A DNA stretch of 17,451 bases from Nitrospirae bacterium GWC2_42_7 (GTDB taxonomy: Bacteria > Nitrospirota > Thermodesulfovibrionia > Thermodesulfovibrionales > UBA6898): positions 2,840 through 20,290 of the forward strand of contig MHDW01000232.1 of the NCBI GenBank assembly GCA_001803645.1, read 5' to 3'. Below, piece after piece: positions 1 to 7,539 of this stretch. Each line of letters starts with the position of its first letter. Positions within the stretch are counted from its first letter, which is position 1. The notes beneath the pieces were generated by a model. The model was not told the origin of the DNA and ran no database searches. It saw nothing but the letters and a program-made list of their open reading frames with translations. The position numbers and the translations under genes are program-made.

Positions 1-2
1 CA

Positions 3-716
3 GGTTTTGATTATTCGCGGGGCGATGTGATAATCACGATGGACGGCGACCTTCAGAACGACCCTGAGGATATTCCTAAAATGCTTGAAGCAATAAAGAA
101 CTGTGATCTTGTCAGTGGATGGAGGAAAAAGAGAAAAGACCCTTTTCTTTCACGGAGACTTCCTTCGATAATGGCAAATTGGCTTATAAGCAAAGTAACA
201 GGCGTCAATCTCCATGATTACGGATGTTCGCTTAAGGCATATAGGAGAGAGGTAGTAAAGAACCTGAAGCTCTATGGAGAGATGCACAGGTTCATCCCTG
301 CTGTTGCAAGCTGGTATGGTGTGAGAATTGCCGAGGTCGAGACAACACACCACCCAAGGAAAAGAGGAAAATCAAAATACGGCATTTCAAGAACAATGAA
401 GGTTGTGCTTGACCTTATCACAGTAAAATTCCTGCAGAGTTTTTCAACAAAACCCCTGCAGTTCTTCGGCCCTATCGGCCTCCTGAGCGGTCTGCTCGGA
501 TTTTTGATCTCTTTGTACTTGAGCCTTGAGAAGTTTTTGACAGGAACGGATATAGGAGGGAGGCCCCTTCTTCTGCTTGGAGCACTCCTGATAATTGTTG
601 GAATCCAATTCATAGGAATGGGATTGTTAGGGGAAATGATGGTGCGTGTTTACCATGAAACACAGAAAAAACCTATTTACGTAATAAAGAAAGTAATCGG
701 CCCTGAAAACAAATAA
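3..716 (+). CDS. Family 2 glycosyltransferase (DPM1/ArnC-like), 5' end outside the window
   Basis: The reading frame is open from the first bases of the window, so the N-terminal part of the GT-A domain is missing. The visible part begins just before the DxD metal and nucleotide-sugar binding region (MDGDLQNDPEDIP, about residue 13 of the visible protein), typical of polyprenyl-phosphate sugar transferases. Two hydrophobic segments follow near the C-terminus (FFGPIGLLSGLLGFLISLY and LLLLGALLIIVGIQFIGMG), as in bactoprenol glucosyltransferases, and the tail is basic. Such enzymes move a sugar from a nucleotide donor to undecaprenyl phosphate on the cytoplasmic face of the inner membrane. The flippase-like gene 17 bases downstream fits a cell-envelope glycolipid role. 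Donor and acceptor cannot be read from the sequence. Confidence 0.85.
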   Translation, partial: GFDYSRGDVIITMDGDLQNDPEDIPKMLEAIKNCDLVSGWRKKRKDPFLSRRLPSIMANWLISKVTGVNLHDYGCSLKAYRREVVKNLKLYGEMHRFIPAVASWYGVRIAEVETTHHPRKRGKSKYGISRTMKVVLDLITVKFLQSFSTKPLQFFGPIGLLSGLLGFLISLYLSLEKFLTGTDIGGRPLLLLGALLIIVGIQFIGMGLLGEMMVRVYHETQKKPIYVIKKVIGPENK

Positions 717-732
717 AGCAATAATTTTCATA

Positions 733-1617
733 TTGAAGTTAGCCGTAAGTTCCTTAGCCCTTTATCTGGTATTTTCGAAAACAGACGAAGGCCGGATATT
801 TGCTATCATAAAGAGCATAGGTGGTTTTTACTTTTTCTCGGCATTTCTTCTCTATATCATCGCCCAGCTTGTATCTTCTTTCAGATGGAAGCTACTCCTG
901 CCGGAAAAATTCACAATAAAAAAGCTTTTTTCGATATATATGATCGGCTCTTTTTTCGGGAGTTTTCTGCCAGGAATAATCGGTGGAGATGCTGTGCGTG
1001 CTTACTACCTGAATAAAAAGGCAAAGAAGATGAGTCTTACTCTTGCATCAATCTTCATGGACAGGTATCTCGGTTATGTCAGCCTGATGATAATCGGGAT
1101 CCTGGCATCACCTTTTGCCATGAGCTATTTTGGAGATTCTCCTTACAAGTGGGCCATGCCTTTTATTTTTGCGGCTTTTATTGTCGTGAGCATTCTCTTT
1201 TTCGGGCTCCAGATCGGGAAGAGATTTAAGGGTATATCCGAGTTTTATGAATACTTTGCTGCTCTGAAAACACAAAAGGCTATAATCGTAAAGGCTGTGT
1301 TTATATCCTTCCTCGTCCAGTTTTTAAATTTTTCGATCGTCGCTGTACTGGCTGCCGGAATGGGAGCAGATATCCCTTTGCTCCTGCTCTTTGTTTTTCT
1401 GCCGATCATTATAACGATCACAACAGTGCCAATATCCATATCAGGGCTCGGCGTCAGGGAAGGGGCTTTTGTACTTCTCCTCGGACTGATCAAGGTAAGT
1501 CCTGAAATTGCAACATCCCTTTCACTCGCATATTTCTTCTCGATCTTTCTTGGCAGCCTGCCTGGACTGGGAATATATTTCGCACTCACAAAAAAAGAAG
1601 AAAGTCCCAAAAACTGA
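733..1617 (+). CDS. Flippase-like integral membrane protein (LPG synthase TM-domain family)
   Basis: A 294-residue protein that is almost entirely hydrophobic, with about seven to eight predicted membrane segments. It has the family pattern of lysylphosphatidylglycerol-synthase transmembrane-region proteins (UPF0104/AglD-like): an early FRWKLLL segment, the GSFFGSFLPGIIGGDAVRAYYL motif (about residues 72-93) and a late PISISGLGVREGAFVLLL motif (about residues 233-250). There is no soluble aminoacyltransferase domain, so it is the membrane part only. Members near glycosyltransferases are thought to act in glycolipid translocation or envelope modification, though the activity is unproven. The TTG start is uncertain: there is no clear Shine-Dalgarno, and a CTG at 703 overlapping the upstream gene would add ten hydrophobic-compatible residues. 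It sits between the glycosyltransferase and bioA in one apparent operon. Confidence 0.8.
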   Translation: MKLAVSSLALYLVFSKTDEGRIFAIIKSIGGFYFFSAFLLYIIAQLVSSFRWKLLLPEKFTIKKLFSIYMIGSFFGSFLPGIIGGDAVRAYYLNKKAKKMSLTLASIFMDRYLGYVSLMIIGILASPFAMSYFGDSPYKWAMPFIFAAFIVVSILFFGLQIGKRFKGISEFYEYFAALKTQKAIIVKAVFISFLVQFLNFSIVAVLAAGMGADIPLLLLFVFLPIIITITTVPISISGLGVREGAFVLLLGLIKVSPEIATSLSLAYFFSIFLGSLPGLGIYFALTKKEESPKN

Positions 1618-1622
1618 TCGAG

Positions 1623-3140
1623 ATGGGCATTAAAGACGAAAACAAACATCTGGAAGATACTGACCGCAGGTATGTCTGGCATCCTTTTACACAGATGAAG
1701 GACTGGGAAAAAGAGCCCCCTGTAATAATTGCTGAAGCGAGAGACTGTTTTTTAAGGGATATTTACGGAAAATGGTATATTGACGGAGTTTCGTCATTGT
1801 GGGTGAATATCCATGGACACAGAAAAAAAGAGATCGATGATGCCATGAAGGCACAGATCGATAAAGTTTCCCACTGCACAATGCTCGGACTGAGCAATGA
1901 GCCGGCGATAAAATTAGCTGAAAGACTGATAAAATTGGTACAGAAAAATCTATCCCCTTATCCCCTGCCTGCCGGCCAGAAAGGTTCTTCCGCCAGAGGA
2001 GAGGGTTGTATTATTTCCCCTCCCTTGAGGGCCTATGGCTCGGAGCCAACGGCTCATAGAGGAGGGGATAAAGGGGAGGGTGACTCCTCACTCCTCACTC
2101 CTTACCCCTTACTCTCCAGGGTTTTCTACTCAGACAACGGCTCAACTGCTGTTGAGGTTGCCCTGAAGATGGCGTTCCAGTACTGGAAGCACAAGGGTGT
2201 TGAGGGTAGAAAGAGTTTTGCTGCGCTCAGTAATGCCTATCATGGAGATACGCTGGGAGCTGTCAGTGTAGGAGGCATCGATATTTTTCATAAGACCTTT
2301 GAACCTCTTCTGTTTAAAACTTTTAAAGCCCCTTCTCCTTACTGCTACAGGTGCGAGCTCGGGCTTTCTCCTGAAAACTGCAGAATGGCCTGTCTTAAAG
2401 AACTTGAAGATATATTAAGAGACCATAATAATGAGATCGCAGCCCTGATCATAGAGCCGATCGTTCAGGCAGCAGGAGGAATGATAGTCTCACCTAAGGG
2501 CTATCTGAAGGGCGTGCGGGACTTATGCACAAAATATAATGTCCTTATGATCGCTGATGAAGTTGCAACCGGATTCGGCAGGACAGGAAAAATGTTCGCC
2601 TGTGAGAATGAGAACATATCTCCGGATATAATGTGTCTGTCAAAAGGCATAACAAACGGTTATATGCCTCTTGCAGTGACCATTGCTTCTGAAGAAATAT
2701 ACTCTGCCTTTCTCGGAGAATTCAAAGAGCTAAAAACTTTTTTCCATGGCCATTCATACACAGGCAATCCGCTTGCGTGTGCTGCAGCGCTTGCATGTCT
2801 TGATATATTCGAGAAAGAAGAGACGCTCAAGAATGTTCAGCCCAAGATCGGTTTGCTCGAAAAATGGCTTGGAGAATTGTCCGGTCTGTCTAATGTCGGC
2901 GATGTAAGGAACAGCGGACTGATGGCAGGCATAGAGCTTGTTAAGGACAAAAAAACAAAAGAGCCATATCCGTGGGAAGACAAGAAGGGATGGCAGGTTG
3001 CGTATTATGCCGGAGATAAGGGTGTGTTCATCAGGCCGCTTGGGAATGTTATTGTGATAATGCCGCCTTTAAGCATCAGCATGGAAAACCTTCAGCAGAT
3101 GCTTAAGGTTATAAGAGATGCGATAATGAATGTGACTTAA
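1623..3140 (+). CDS. bioA: Adenosylmethionine-8-amino-7-oxononanoate aminotransferase carrying a repeat-derived insertion
   Basis: Fold-type I PLP aminotransferase of biotin synthesis that converts 7-keto-8-aminopelargonate to 7,8-diaminopelargonate with S-adenosylmethionine. The opening RYVWHPFTQMKDW, the VSSLWVNIHGH motif (about 56-66), FYSDNGSTAVEVALKMAF (about 168-185), the PLP-binding Asp in IADEVATGFGR (D312) and the Schiff-base Lys in LSKGITNGYMPL (K341) are all intact, as is the HGHSYTGNPLACAAA block (375-389). At 505 residues it is about 50 longer than usual. The excess is residues 111-165, low-complexity translated repeat DNA placed between KNL and RVFYSDNGS, which are adjacent in ordinary BioA. 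A Cys cluster (C241, C244, C253, C257) lies mid-protein. The start is 5 bases after the preceding gene, in an apparent operon. No other bio genes are visible. The frame is unbroken, so the gene is probably functional. Confidence 0.92.
   Translation: MGIKDENKHLEDTDRRYVWHPFTQMKDWEKEPPVIIAEARDCFLRDIYGKWYIDGVSSLWVNIHGHRKKEIDDAMKAQIDKVSHCTMLGLSNEPAIKLAERLIKLVQKNLSPYPLPAGQKGSSARGEGCIISPPLRAYGSEPTAHRGGDKGEGDSSLLTPYPLLSRVFYSDNGSTAVEVALKMAFQYWKHKGVEGRKSFAALSNAYHGDTLGAVSVGGIDIFHKTFEPLLFKTFKAPSPYCYRCELGLSPENCRMACLKELEDILRDHNNEIAALIIEPIVQAAGGMIVSPKGYLKGVRDLCTKYNVLMIADEVATGFGRTGKMFACENENISPDIMCLSKGITNGYMPLAVTIASEEIYSAFLGEFKELKTFFHGHSYTGNPLACAAALACLDIFEKEETLKNVQPKIGLLEKWLGELSGLSNVGDVRNSGLMAGIELVKDKKTKEPYPWEDKKGWQVAYYAGDKGVFIRPLGNVIVIMPPLSISMENLQQMLKVIRDAIMNVT
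1953..2117 (+). repeat. In-frame composite repeat insertion inside bioA
   Basis: About 165 bases (55 codons) lacking from normal bioA genes. In order they contain: a diverged copy of the CCTGCC palindrome (about 1964-1984), a C-rich hairpin-type element starting CCCCTCCC at 2017, an embedded palindrome at 2033-2059 (perfect inner stem GAGCC/GGCTC at 2043-2055), a G-rich arm to about 2082, and five heptamers at 2083-2117. There is no stop in the bioA frame. Exact insertion ends are inferred from the BioA motif spacing. Confidence 0.8.
2083..2117 (+). repeat. Heptamer array of five units (ACTCCTC/ACTCCTT type) in bioA
   Basis: Units read ACTCCTC, ACTCCTC, ACTCCTT, ACCCCTT and ACTCTCC, 35 bases in all. 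The same unit and the same array length recur at 11486-11520 and 14853-14887, and in the opposite orientation at 11091-11125. Here it is translated and ends directly before the conserved BioA segment RVFYSDNGS. Confidence 0.8.
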
Positions 3141-3190
3141 CAATTTGGAATATTTAGGTTCTTTAGAAAAAATGAACAAAATGAAGAATT

Positions 3191-3316
3191 GGATTCCTGC
3201 CTTCGCAGGAATGACGGAGCTTCCGACAATAAAAGTGTCATTCCCGCTTGTCGGGAATCTTTCTTAAGAAGGATTGCAGACCTGCCTACCGGCAGGCAGG
3301 CAAGCCCAATGACAAA
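3191..3316 (+). repeat. Composite of GGAATGAC-type hairpin elements with a nested 20-nt palindrome
   Basis: This fills most of the bioA-aminotransferase spacer. The first hairpin is at 3193-3212 (ATTCCTGC / GCAGGAAT, loop CTTC) and ends in GGAATGAC. A second, oppositely oriented element starts GTCATTCC at 3237, has a hairpin at 3240-3258 (ATTCCCG / CGGGAAT), and closes with CAAGCCCAATGACAAA at 3301-3316. The palindrome CCTGCCTACCGGCAGGCAGG (3281-3300) lies inside this second element. Such sequences resemble small non-coding MITE-like intergenic repeats. Confidence 0.75.
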
Positions 3317-3348
3317 CACAAACAATGTGAATAAGAAATGGAGAGAAT

Positions 3349-4215
3349 TTGTATATTTATTTAAACAATAAGCTGGTGGCTGAACCTGAGGCAGTGGTGT
3401 CTGTATATGACCATGGCTTCCTTTACGGTGATGGCATTTATGAGACAATGCGTGCATATAAAGGGACTGTTTTTATGTCAGAGAGGCATATTGAGAGACT
3501 CGGACGCTCTGCATCTCTCTTGAAACTAAAGATCCCTGACAAAAAAAATATTATGCATTCTGTTCATAAAACACTTGATGCGAATAAGCTCTCCGAAGCT
3601 TATATCAGGATCACTGTATCAAGAGGCAAGGGGCCTGTAGGCCTTGATCCTGCTTTATGCAAAGAACCCTCTTTTGTTGTGTTTGCCGAAAAGTTCAGGG
3701 AATATCCTGCAGCATATTACAGGGACGGCGTAAGATTGATCATCGCAAAAACAAGAAGGAATTTTATCGGTGCTCTTGATCCGAGGATCAAATCCCTCAA
3801 CTTCCTTAATAATATAATTGCCAAGATGGAGGCAAAGGAGCGAGGCGCATATGAAGCAGTCATGCTGAACCCGCAGGGATTTATTGCAGAGGGGACAATA
3901 AGCAATATTTTTTTTGTAAAGGACGAGATGCTTTGTACTCCTTCGGTTGAAGCAGGCATACTCGACGGAATTACAAGGGAGATAGTTATTGATCTTGCGA
4001 AGAAGAACGGGCTAAGGGTGAGGGAAGGTTTATTTAGTCAGGAAGATATCTTCAAAGCTACTGAGGTCTTTTTCACTAATACCACTTCAGAGGTTATGCC
4101 TGTTTCAATGGTAGAAGACAGAACATATGAAATAGGGAAGATCACCCAAAGACTGCGTAGATTATACAAGGAAGAAGTTAAGAGATATCTTAAAAAGACA
4201 GCAGACAGTAAATAA
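3349..4215 (+). CDS. Class IV PLP aminotransferase (IlvE / PabC / D-amino-acid aminotransferase family)
   Basis: A 288-residue protein of fold-type IV. Visible motifs are VYDHGFLYGDGIYETMRAY (about 19-37), YIRITVSRG (85-93), the PLP-binding Lys in IKSLNFLNNI (K148), the cofactor-contacting EGTISNIFFV (about 181-190) and GILDGITREIV (203-213). Length is normal for the family. The sequence alone does not separate branched-chain aminotransferase from aminodeoxychorismate lyase (folate) or D-alanine aminotransferase. The YGDGIYETMR start block is common in proteins annotated as PabC-like, and position after bioA favours a cofactor role only weakly. TTG is chosen as start because GGAGAG at 3340-3345 is correctly placed and the next residues match the family N-terminus. 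The gene is bracketed by exact inverted copies of the 20-nt palindrome (3281-3300 and 4486-4505). Confidence 0.85.
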   Translation: MYIYLNNKLVAEPEAVVSVYDHGFLYGDGIYETMRAYKGTVFMSERHIERLGRSASLLKLKIPDKKNIMHSVHKTLDANKLSEAYIRITVSRGKGPVGLDPALCKEPSFVVFAEKFREYPAAYYRDGVRLIIAKTRRNFIGALDPRIKSLNFLNNIIAKMEAKERGAYEAVMLNPQGFIAEGTISNIFFVKDEMLCTPSVEAGILDGITREIVIDLAKKNGLRVREGLFSQEDIFKATEVFFTNTTSEVMPVSMVEDRTYEIGKITQRLRRLYKEEVKRYLKKTADSK

Positions 4216-4576
4216 AGTCTCTTTATAATTAAACCACCCCCTAACCCATATTATTCATATCAGTCGTGTATTTCTCAAATACGGCTAAAAAATTCTTGAA
4301 ATCCTCAGGTTGTAAGGGATTTATAATCTCCGTTTTCCTAACAGTGTGTCTTTGTCTGTAACTTTAGATCATGTACATTCAAGTATTTTTTCCCGCATCT
4401 GAGAAATTCGTGAATTATGAGAGCTAAGAGAGTTTCTTTCTTGCAGAGGTAGAGAAGACTTAGGAAAGTCCACTCCCTGGAGGGGCCTGCCTGCCGGTAG
4501 GCAGGTGCAGGGGTGGGTTGGATTTTTGTATTGATGACTAACAGTGAGAGTTAATAAGCAGAGTCTAAGTAGCAGC
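4216..4576. other. Intergenic stretch between convergent genes, with one repeat element and a possible gene scrap
   Basis: It separates the aminotransferase (+) from lptG (-). No RNA gene or clear terminator is seen. On the minus strand 4363-4241 is open for 40 codons and ends in KNFLAVFEKYTTDMNNMG and a stop. The composition looks coding-like, but there is no start codon or known motif, so it may be the tail of a decayed gene. A palindrome-containing repeat occupies about 4471-4521. Confidence 0.5.
4471..4521 (+). repeat. C-rich hairpin element with nested 20-nt palindrome
   Basis: A short CTCC / GGAG hairpin (4473-4482) and a GGGG run are followed by the palindrome CCTGCCTGCCGGTAGGCAGG (4486-4505), then TGCAGGGGTGGG. 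The palindrome is the exact reverse complement of the copy at 3281-3300. The architecture matches the elements at 7736-7800 and 14181-14240. Confidence 0.7.
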
Positions 4577-5641
4577 CTATTCCGGTATTTTCATGAAGAA
4601 TCGGACAGCGAGCGCTCCAAAAATAAGGGGTATTATCCATGCCGAGATGACAGGGTGAATAATGCCTGAGTATCCGAGAGAGAGCATGAAGGTGTATCCG
4701 AACCAATAAACAAGACTAATCAGAAGCCCAAGTCCGGCGCTGAAAAGGCCGCCGCCCAGCCTGCGGCCTGAAGATAAAGATATTCCGATCAGCATCATGA
4801 ATATATTTATCACCGGGAACGAGATCTTTGAGTTCAGGTCAACGATAAGTTTCAGATTATTGAACCCTGCGTTTTTGAGCCTCTGTATATATCTGTAAAG
4901 TTCGTTTATTCCCATCTCATCAGGTTTTTTAATATCTTCGGCGAAAATATCAGGTGACTCGAGTCCTGAATAGTCCATGGTCTTTATTTTATCTATCCTG
5001 CCGGTTTCTATTTCATATCGGGTTATGTTCTCTAAGGTCCAGGTGTTTCCGTTCCAGGAAGCTTTCTCAGCTGTGATCTTTTCTTTCAAAAAATCTTTTC
5101 CGAAAATGAATATTTCAATGCCCTTTGCCAGCTTTTTTTCAACAATGTAGAGGTCTATTTTCACGGGGGAGCCATCCTTGCTTTTAAGCCAAAGAGCATC
5201 GTCGCTAAAAGAAGAACTTCTTTTTTTGTTCTCAAGTGTATTTCTGATGTCCGCGGTCCTTTTTGAAAAATCAGGGACTACTATCTCGCCTGCGATGAAA
5301 GCAAGTATGCTCAGCAGAAAACCTGTGATCACAAAAGGCAGGTATAGTTTTCTTAATCTCCCCCCTGCTGTTTTTATGGCTGTGATCTCACCTCTGCGAA
5401 AGGCCTGGCTGAATGTGAAAAGACTGCAGATAAGAACAGACATAGGAAGAAGATAAATAAAGAATTTAGGCAGATTAAAAAATGTATAAAGCACAAGTGT
5501 AGCAGCTGAAGGTCTGCCGGGCATAAAATCATCCATCTTGTTTATGAGGTCAAGAAGGCTGAATATTACAGAGAGGCCTATAGAAATAAGCAGCAGGATC
5601 TTGATAAAGTCTTTCATGTAAAGGCGCTGGACTATGAACAT
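4577..5641 (-). CDS. lptG: LPS export system permease LptG
   Basis: Inner-membrane half of the LptB2FG ABC transporter that extracts LPS from the inner membrane and passes it to the LptC/A/D bridge. The YjgP/YjgQ fold is visible: three N-terminal membrane segments (about residues 12-31, 46-75, 100-125), the cytoplasmic coupling region SQAFRRGEITAIKTAGG (78-94) that meets the ATPase, a periplasmic beta-rich domain, and three C-terminal segments with the SGRRLGGGLFSAGLGL block. The ATG at 5641 gives MFIVQRLYMKDFIKILLL, matching family N-termini (YxxxxFxK), and leaves one base after the lptF stop. An in-frame start 39 bases upstream would overlap lptF and looks unlikely. It is second of the lptF-lptG pair. 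lptB is not in the window. Confidence 0.92.
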   Translation of the reverse strand: MFIVQRLYMKDFIKILLLISIGLSVIFSLLDLINKMDDFMPGRPSAATLVLYTFFNLPKFFIYLLPMSVLICSLFTFSQAFRRGEITAIKTAGGRLRKLYLPFVITGFLLSILAFIAGEIVVPDFSKRTADIRNTLENKKRSSSFSDDALWLKSKDGSPVKIDLYIVEKKLAKGIEIFIFGKDFLKEKITAEKASWNGNTWTLENITRYEIETGRIDKIKTMDYSGLESPDIFAEDIKKPDEMGINELYRYIQRLKNAGFNNLKLIVDLNSKISFPVINIFMMLIGISLSSGRRLGGGLFSAGLGLLISLVYWFGYTFMLSLGYSGIIHPVISAWIIPLIFGALAVRFFMKIPE

Positions 5642-5642
5642 T

Positions 5643-6725
5643 TTATCTTGAGCTCTCTTTTCTGAACAATAGAAATGCAAGTACCCCGAGTATTGCTGTA
5701 GGTATCCATGAGCCTATATAATGAGGCATTTTGCCTGTCATTACAAGGTTCTCAGAATATATCAAAGCCATATAGTAGAAAGTAAAAATAAGCAGGCCGA
5801 GTGCCAGGCCTCCGAGCCTTCCTGATTTGCCTGATAACAAAGAAAACGGAGTTCCAAGAAAGATCAGAACAAGACATATAAAAGGAAGAGAAAAGCGGCG
5901 GTGAAGCTCAAGATAAAAAGAGGTCTTCTTCTTGTATGTGTCAGCTTCTGATGCTTTCCGTGCAAGCTCTGAGGGGGTGAACTCCGCTTTTTTGGCAGAA
6001 GGAGATTCATTGCCGAGACTGAGAGTCATTTTGTACCTGTCAAAGAATAGTTCAGTGGTATTGGAACCTTTTGTCAGATTTATATACCCGTCGGTCAAAA
6101 GTAGGCCGATCTTTAATTCATCCTGAACATATATTCGGCCTTCTTTTGCCATTAACACCCTTGGTTCTCCTTTTTTCCTGTTGTCATGGATAAATATTTT
6201 CTCTAAAGTGTCCGAGGACTTTTTGCCTTTGACGATTATTACTATATCCTTGAATGATGTATTGAACGTCCCTTCTTCTATGGAGAGAGCTGACCGTTCG
6301 GCTATGATCGCTGTTATCTCTTCCCTGAGTTTTATACTGCTTTTTGGGCCGAGGTAAAAACTGACAGTTAAGGCTACGACGAAACATGTCAGTCCGAGGA
6401 CCATCGCAGGCAGCGAAATCCCCTTGAAGTTCATGCCGCATACCTTAAGAATAACGATCTCATTATCCATATTCATACGTCCGTATATCAGAAGTATGGA
6501 GAGGAGAAGTGACATAGGTATGGTCAGCAGGAGGAGCTGTGGCTGCAGATAAAGGATGATCTTTATCATGTCGAGAACTGATGCGCCGACCCCTGAGAGG
6601 ACCCTGCTTAACCTCAGCAGTTTTTCCATCATCAAAATAGAATTCAGAAATGTGAGGGTCAGAACGAAAGTGATGAAAAGTTCTTTAAGAACAGACTTGT
6701 GTATTATTTTAAGCATGGATTTCAT
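5643..6725 (-). CDS. lptF: LPS export system permease LptF
   Basis: A 360-residue YjgP/YjgQ-family permease and partner of LptG in the LptB2FG transporter. Membrane segments lie at about 15-33, 56-80 and 104-125, then a periplasmic jelly-roll region with many beta-prone stretches (about 130-270), then three C-terminal segments at about 278-355. The coupling motif YGRMNMDNEIVILKVCGMN (81-99) follows the second segment, as in the family. The C-terminal FSLLSGKSGRLGGLALGLL resembles the same region of LptG, as expected for paralogues. A second Met (residue 4, position 6716) is an alternative start. Neither has a strong Shine-Dalgarno. The gene is 56 bases after the TPR gene and 1 base before lptG, so these three may be co-transcribed. 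Confidence 0.92.
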   Translation of the reverse strand: MKSMLKIIHKSVLKELFITFVLTLTFLNSILMMEKLLRLSRVLSGVGASVLDMIKIILYLQPQLLLLTIPMSLLLSILLIYGRMNMDNEIVILKVCGMNFKGISLPAMVLGLTCFVVALTVSFYLGPKSSIKLREEITAIIAERSALSIEEGTFNTSFKDIVIIVKGKKSSDTLEKIFIHDNRKKGEPRVLMAKEGRIYVQDELKIGLLLTDGYINLTKGSNTTELFFDRYKMTLSLGNESPSAKKAEFTPSELARKASEADTYKKKTSFYLELHRRFSLPFICLVLIFLGTPFSLLSGKSGRLGGLALGLLIFTFYYMALIYSENLVMTGKMPHYIGSWIPTAILGVLAFLLFRKESSR

Positions 6726-6781
6726 TTTAACATAAATGCCGGAATAGTTAGCAGACAGGAATGCTTTCTAAAAAAATGTAT

Positions 6782-7387
6782 TCATGAACTTCTGTCTTTA
6801 TCATCAGGCTGGACAGCTGACCTCGGAATGTTTTTTGAGATTATCTCATTGAAACAGGACCCATTGCGTATATTGTCATATGTCTTTGATGTCCTTATAT
6901 AGTTCCAGTTATTGTAACCTTTATCAATAGCCAGTTTTAACCACTTGCAGGCATCCTTTTCATTCTTTTTAAGAGCGCACAATTCAGCCATGCTGTTTAA
7001 AGCATATATGTTGTTTTGATTTAGTTCGAGGGACCTTTTAATGTCAGCTTCAGCCTCTTCCAGCCTGCCCATTAAAAGCAGTGTGAAGCCTCTGTTGTTA
7101 TATGGCATACCGTTTTTTGGATTAAGTTGTATCGTCATCTCATAGTCAGCGAGAGCAAGTTCATGCTGGTCTTTTTTCTGGTATGCTATGCCCCTGTTGT
7201 TATAAGCCAGGAAATATGTTGGGTTCAGTTCTATAGCCTTGCTGTAATCTGCGATTGCAAGGTCAAGGCGCCCTTTTTTGTAATAAGCATTGCCCCTGTC
7301 CTTGTATGCAGTGTGATCTTTTGGGTTTATCTCTATCGCTTTTGTGAATTTGGCAATATCAAAATCATATTTCCATGTCTTTGGCAT
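6782..7387 (-). CDS. Tetratricopeptide-repeat protein, possibly N-terminally shortened
   Basis: A 201-residue protein with about four TPR units at residues 24-57, 58-91, 92-125 and 126-159. Unit hallmarks such as AYKDRGNAYYKKGRLDLAIADYSKAIELNP and AYNNRGIAYQKK are clear. TPRs are protein-interaction scaffolds, and no catalytic domain is present. The protein begins with only the second half of a repeat (DFDIAKFTKAIEINPKD) and has no signal peptide. Reading frame upstream of the ATG runs into octamer-like repeat DNA, so an original N-terminus (extra TPRs and an export signal) may have been lost by repeat insertion. It precedes lptF on the same strand, but a role in LPS transport is not shown. 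The tail after residue 160 is unique and charged. Confidence 0.8.
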   Translation of the reverse strand: MPKTWKYDFDIAKFTKAIEINPKDHTAYKDRGNAYYKKGRLDLAIADYSKAIELNPTYFLAYNNRGIAYQKKDQHELALADYEMTIQLNPKNGMPYNNRGFTLLLMGRLEEAEADIKRSLELNQNNIYALNSMAELCALKKNEKDACKWLKLAIDKGYNNWNYIRTSKTYDNIRNGSCFNEIISKNIPRSAVQPDDKDRSS

Positions 7388-7396
7388 ATTACACCA

Positions 7397-7428
7397 TACT
7401 ACCAGAACAGCAGAGCAGCAGCGCAGCA
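7397..7428 (-). repeat. Octamer-like tandem repeat upstream of the TPR gene
   Basis: Read on the minus strand as CTGCTGCG, CTGCTGCT, CTGCTGTT, CTGGTAGT. It lies immediately before the TPR start codon and is related, in inverted orientation, to the array at 7948-8003 and to CTGTTCTACTGC near 7658-7669. Confidence 0.5.
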
Positions 7429-7439
7429 GGGGAATAACG

Positions 7440-7490
7440 CCCCCGCCTTCGGCACCCCCTCTTAAGATAAGAGGGGGAAGGGGGAGTTAT
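7440..7490 (-). repeat. C-rich hairpin element with TGCCGAAGGC module
   Basis: A perfect 9-bp stem, CCCCCTCTT (7455-7463) with AAGAGGGGG (7469-7477) and a 5-base loop, sits beside GCCTTCGGCA (7445-7454) and a further C run at 7440-7444. Read on the minus strand this is hairpin, small palindrome, G-run, the same order as at 7829-7871. Confidence 0.7.
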
Positions 7491-7539
7491 GATCCAGGAG
7501 AGGGGAGAGGGGAGATTTTCTGAATAATATCTGTTCAAT

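Noticed and set aside
2083..2117. Heptamer arrays as CRISPR or VNTR locus
   Set aside because: Units are 7 bases with no spacers, and arrays are short and dispersed in several places. No cas genes are present.
1623..3140. bioA as a pseudogene because of the insertion
   Set aside because: The frame is unbroken over 505 codons, and the PLP Lys, Asp and substrate motifs are intact.
4241..4363. Minus-strand 40-codon open stretch as a gene
   Set aside because: No start codon, no motif, and stops just upstream in the same frame. Mentioned only as a possible gene scrap.
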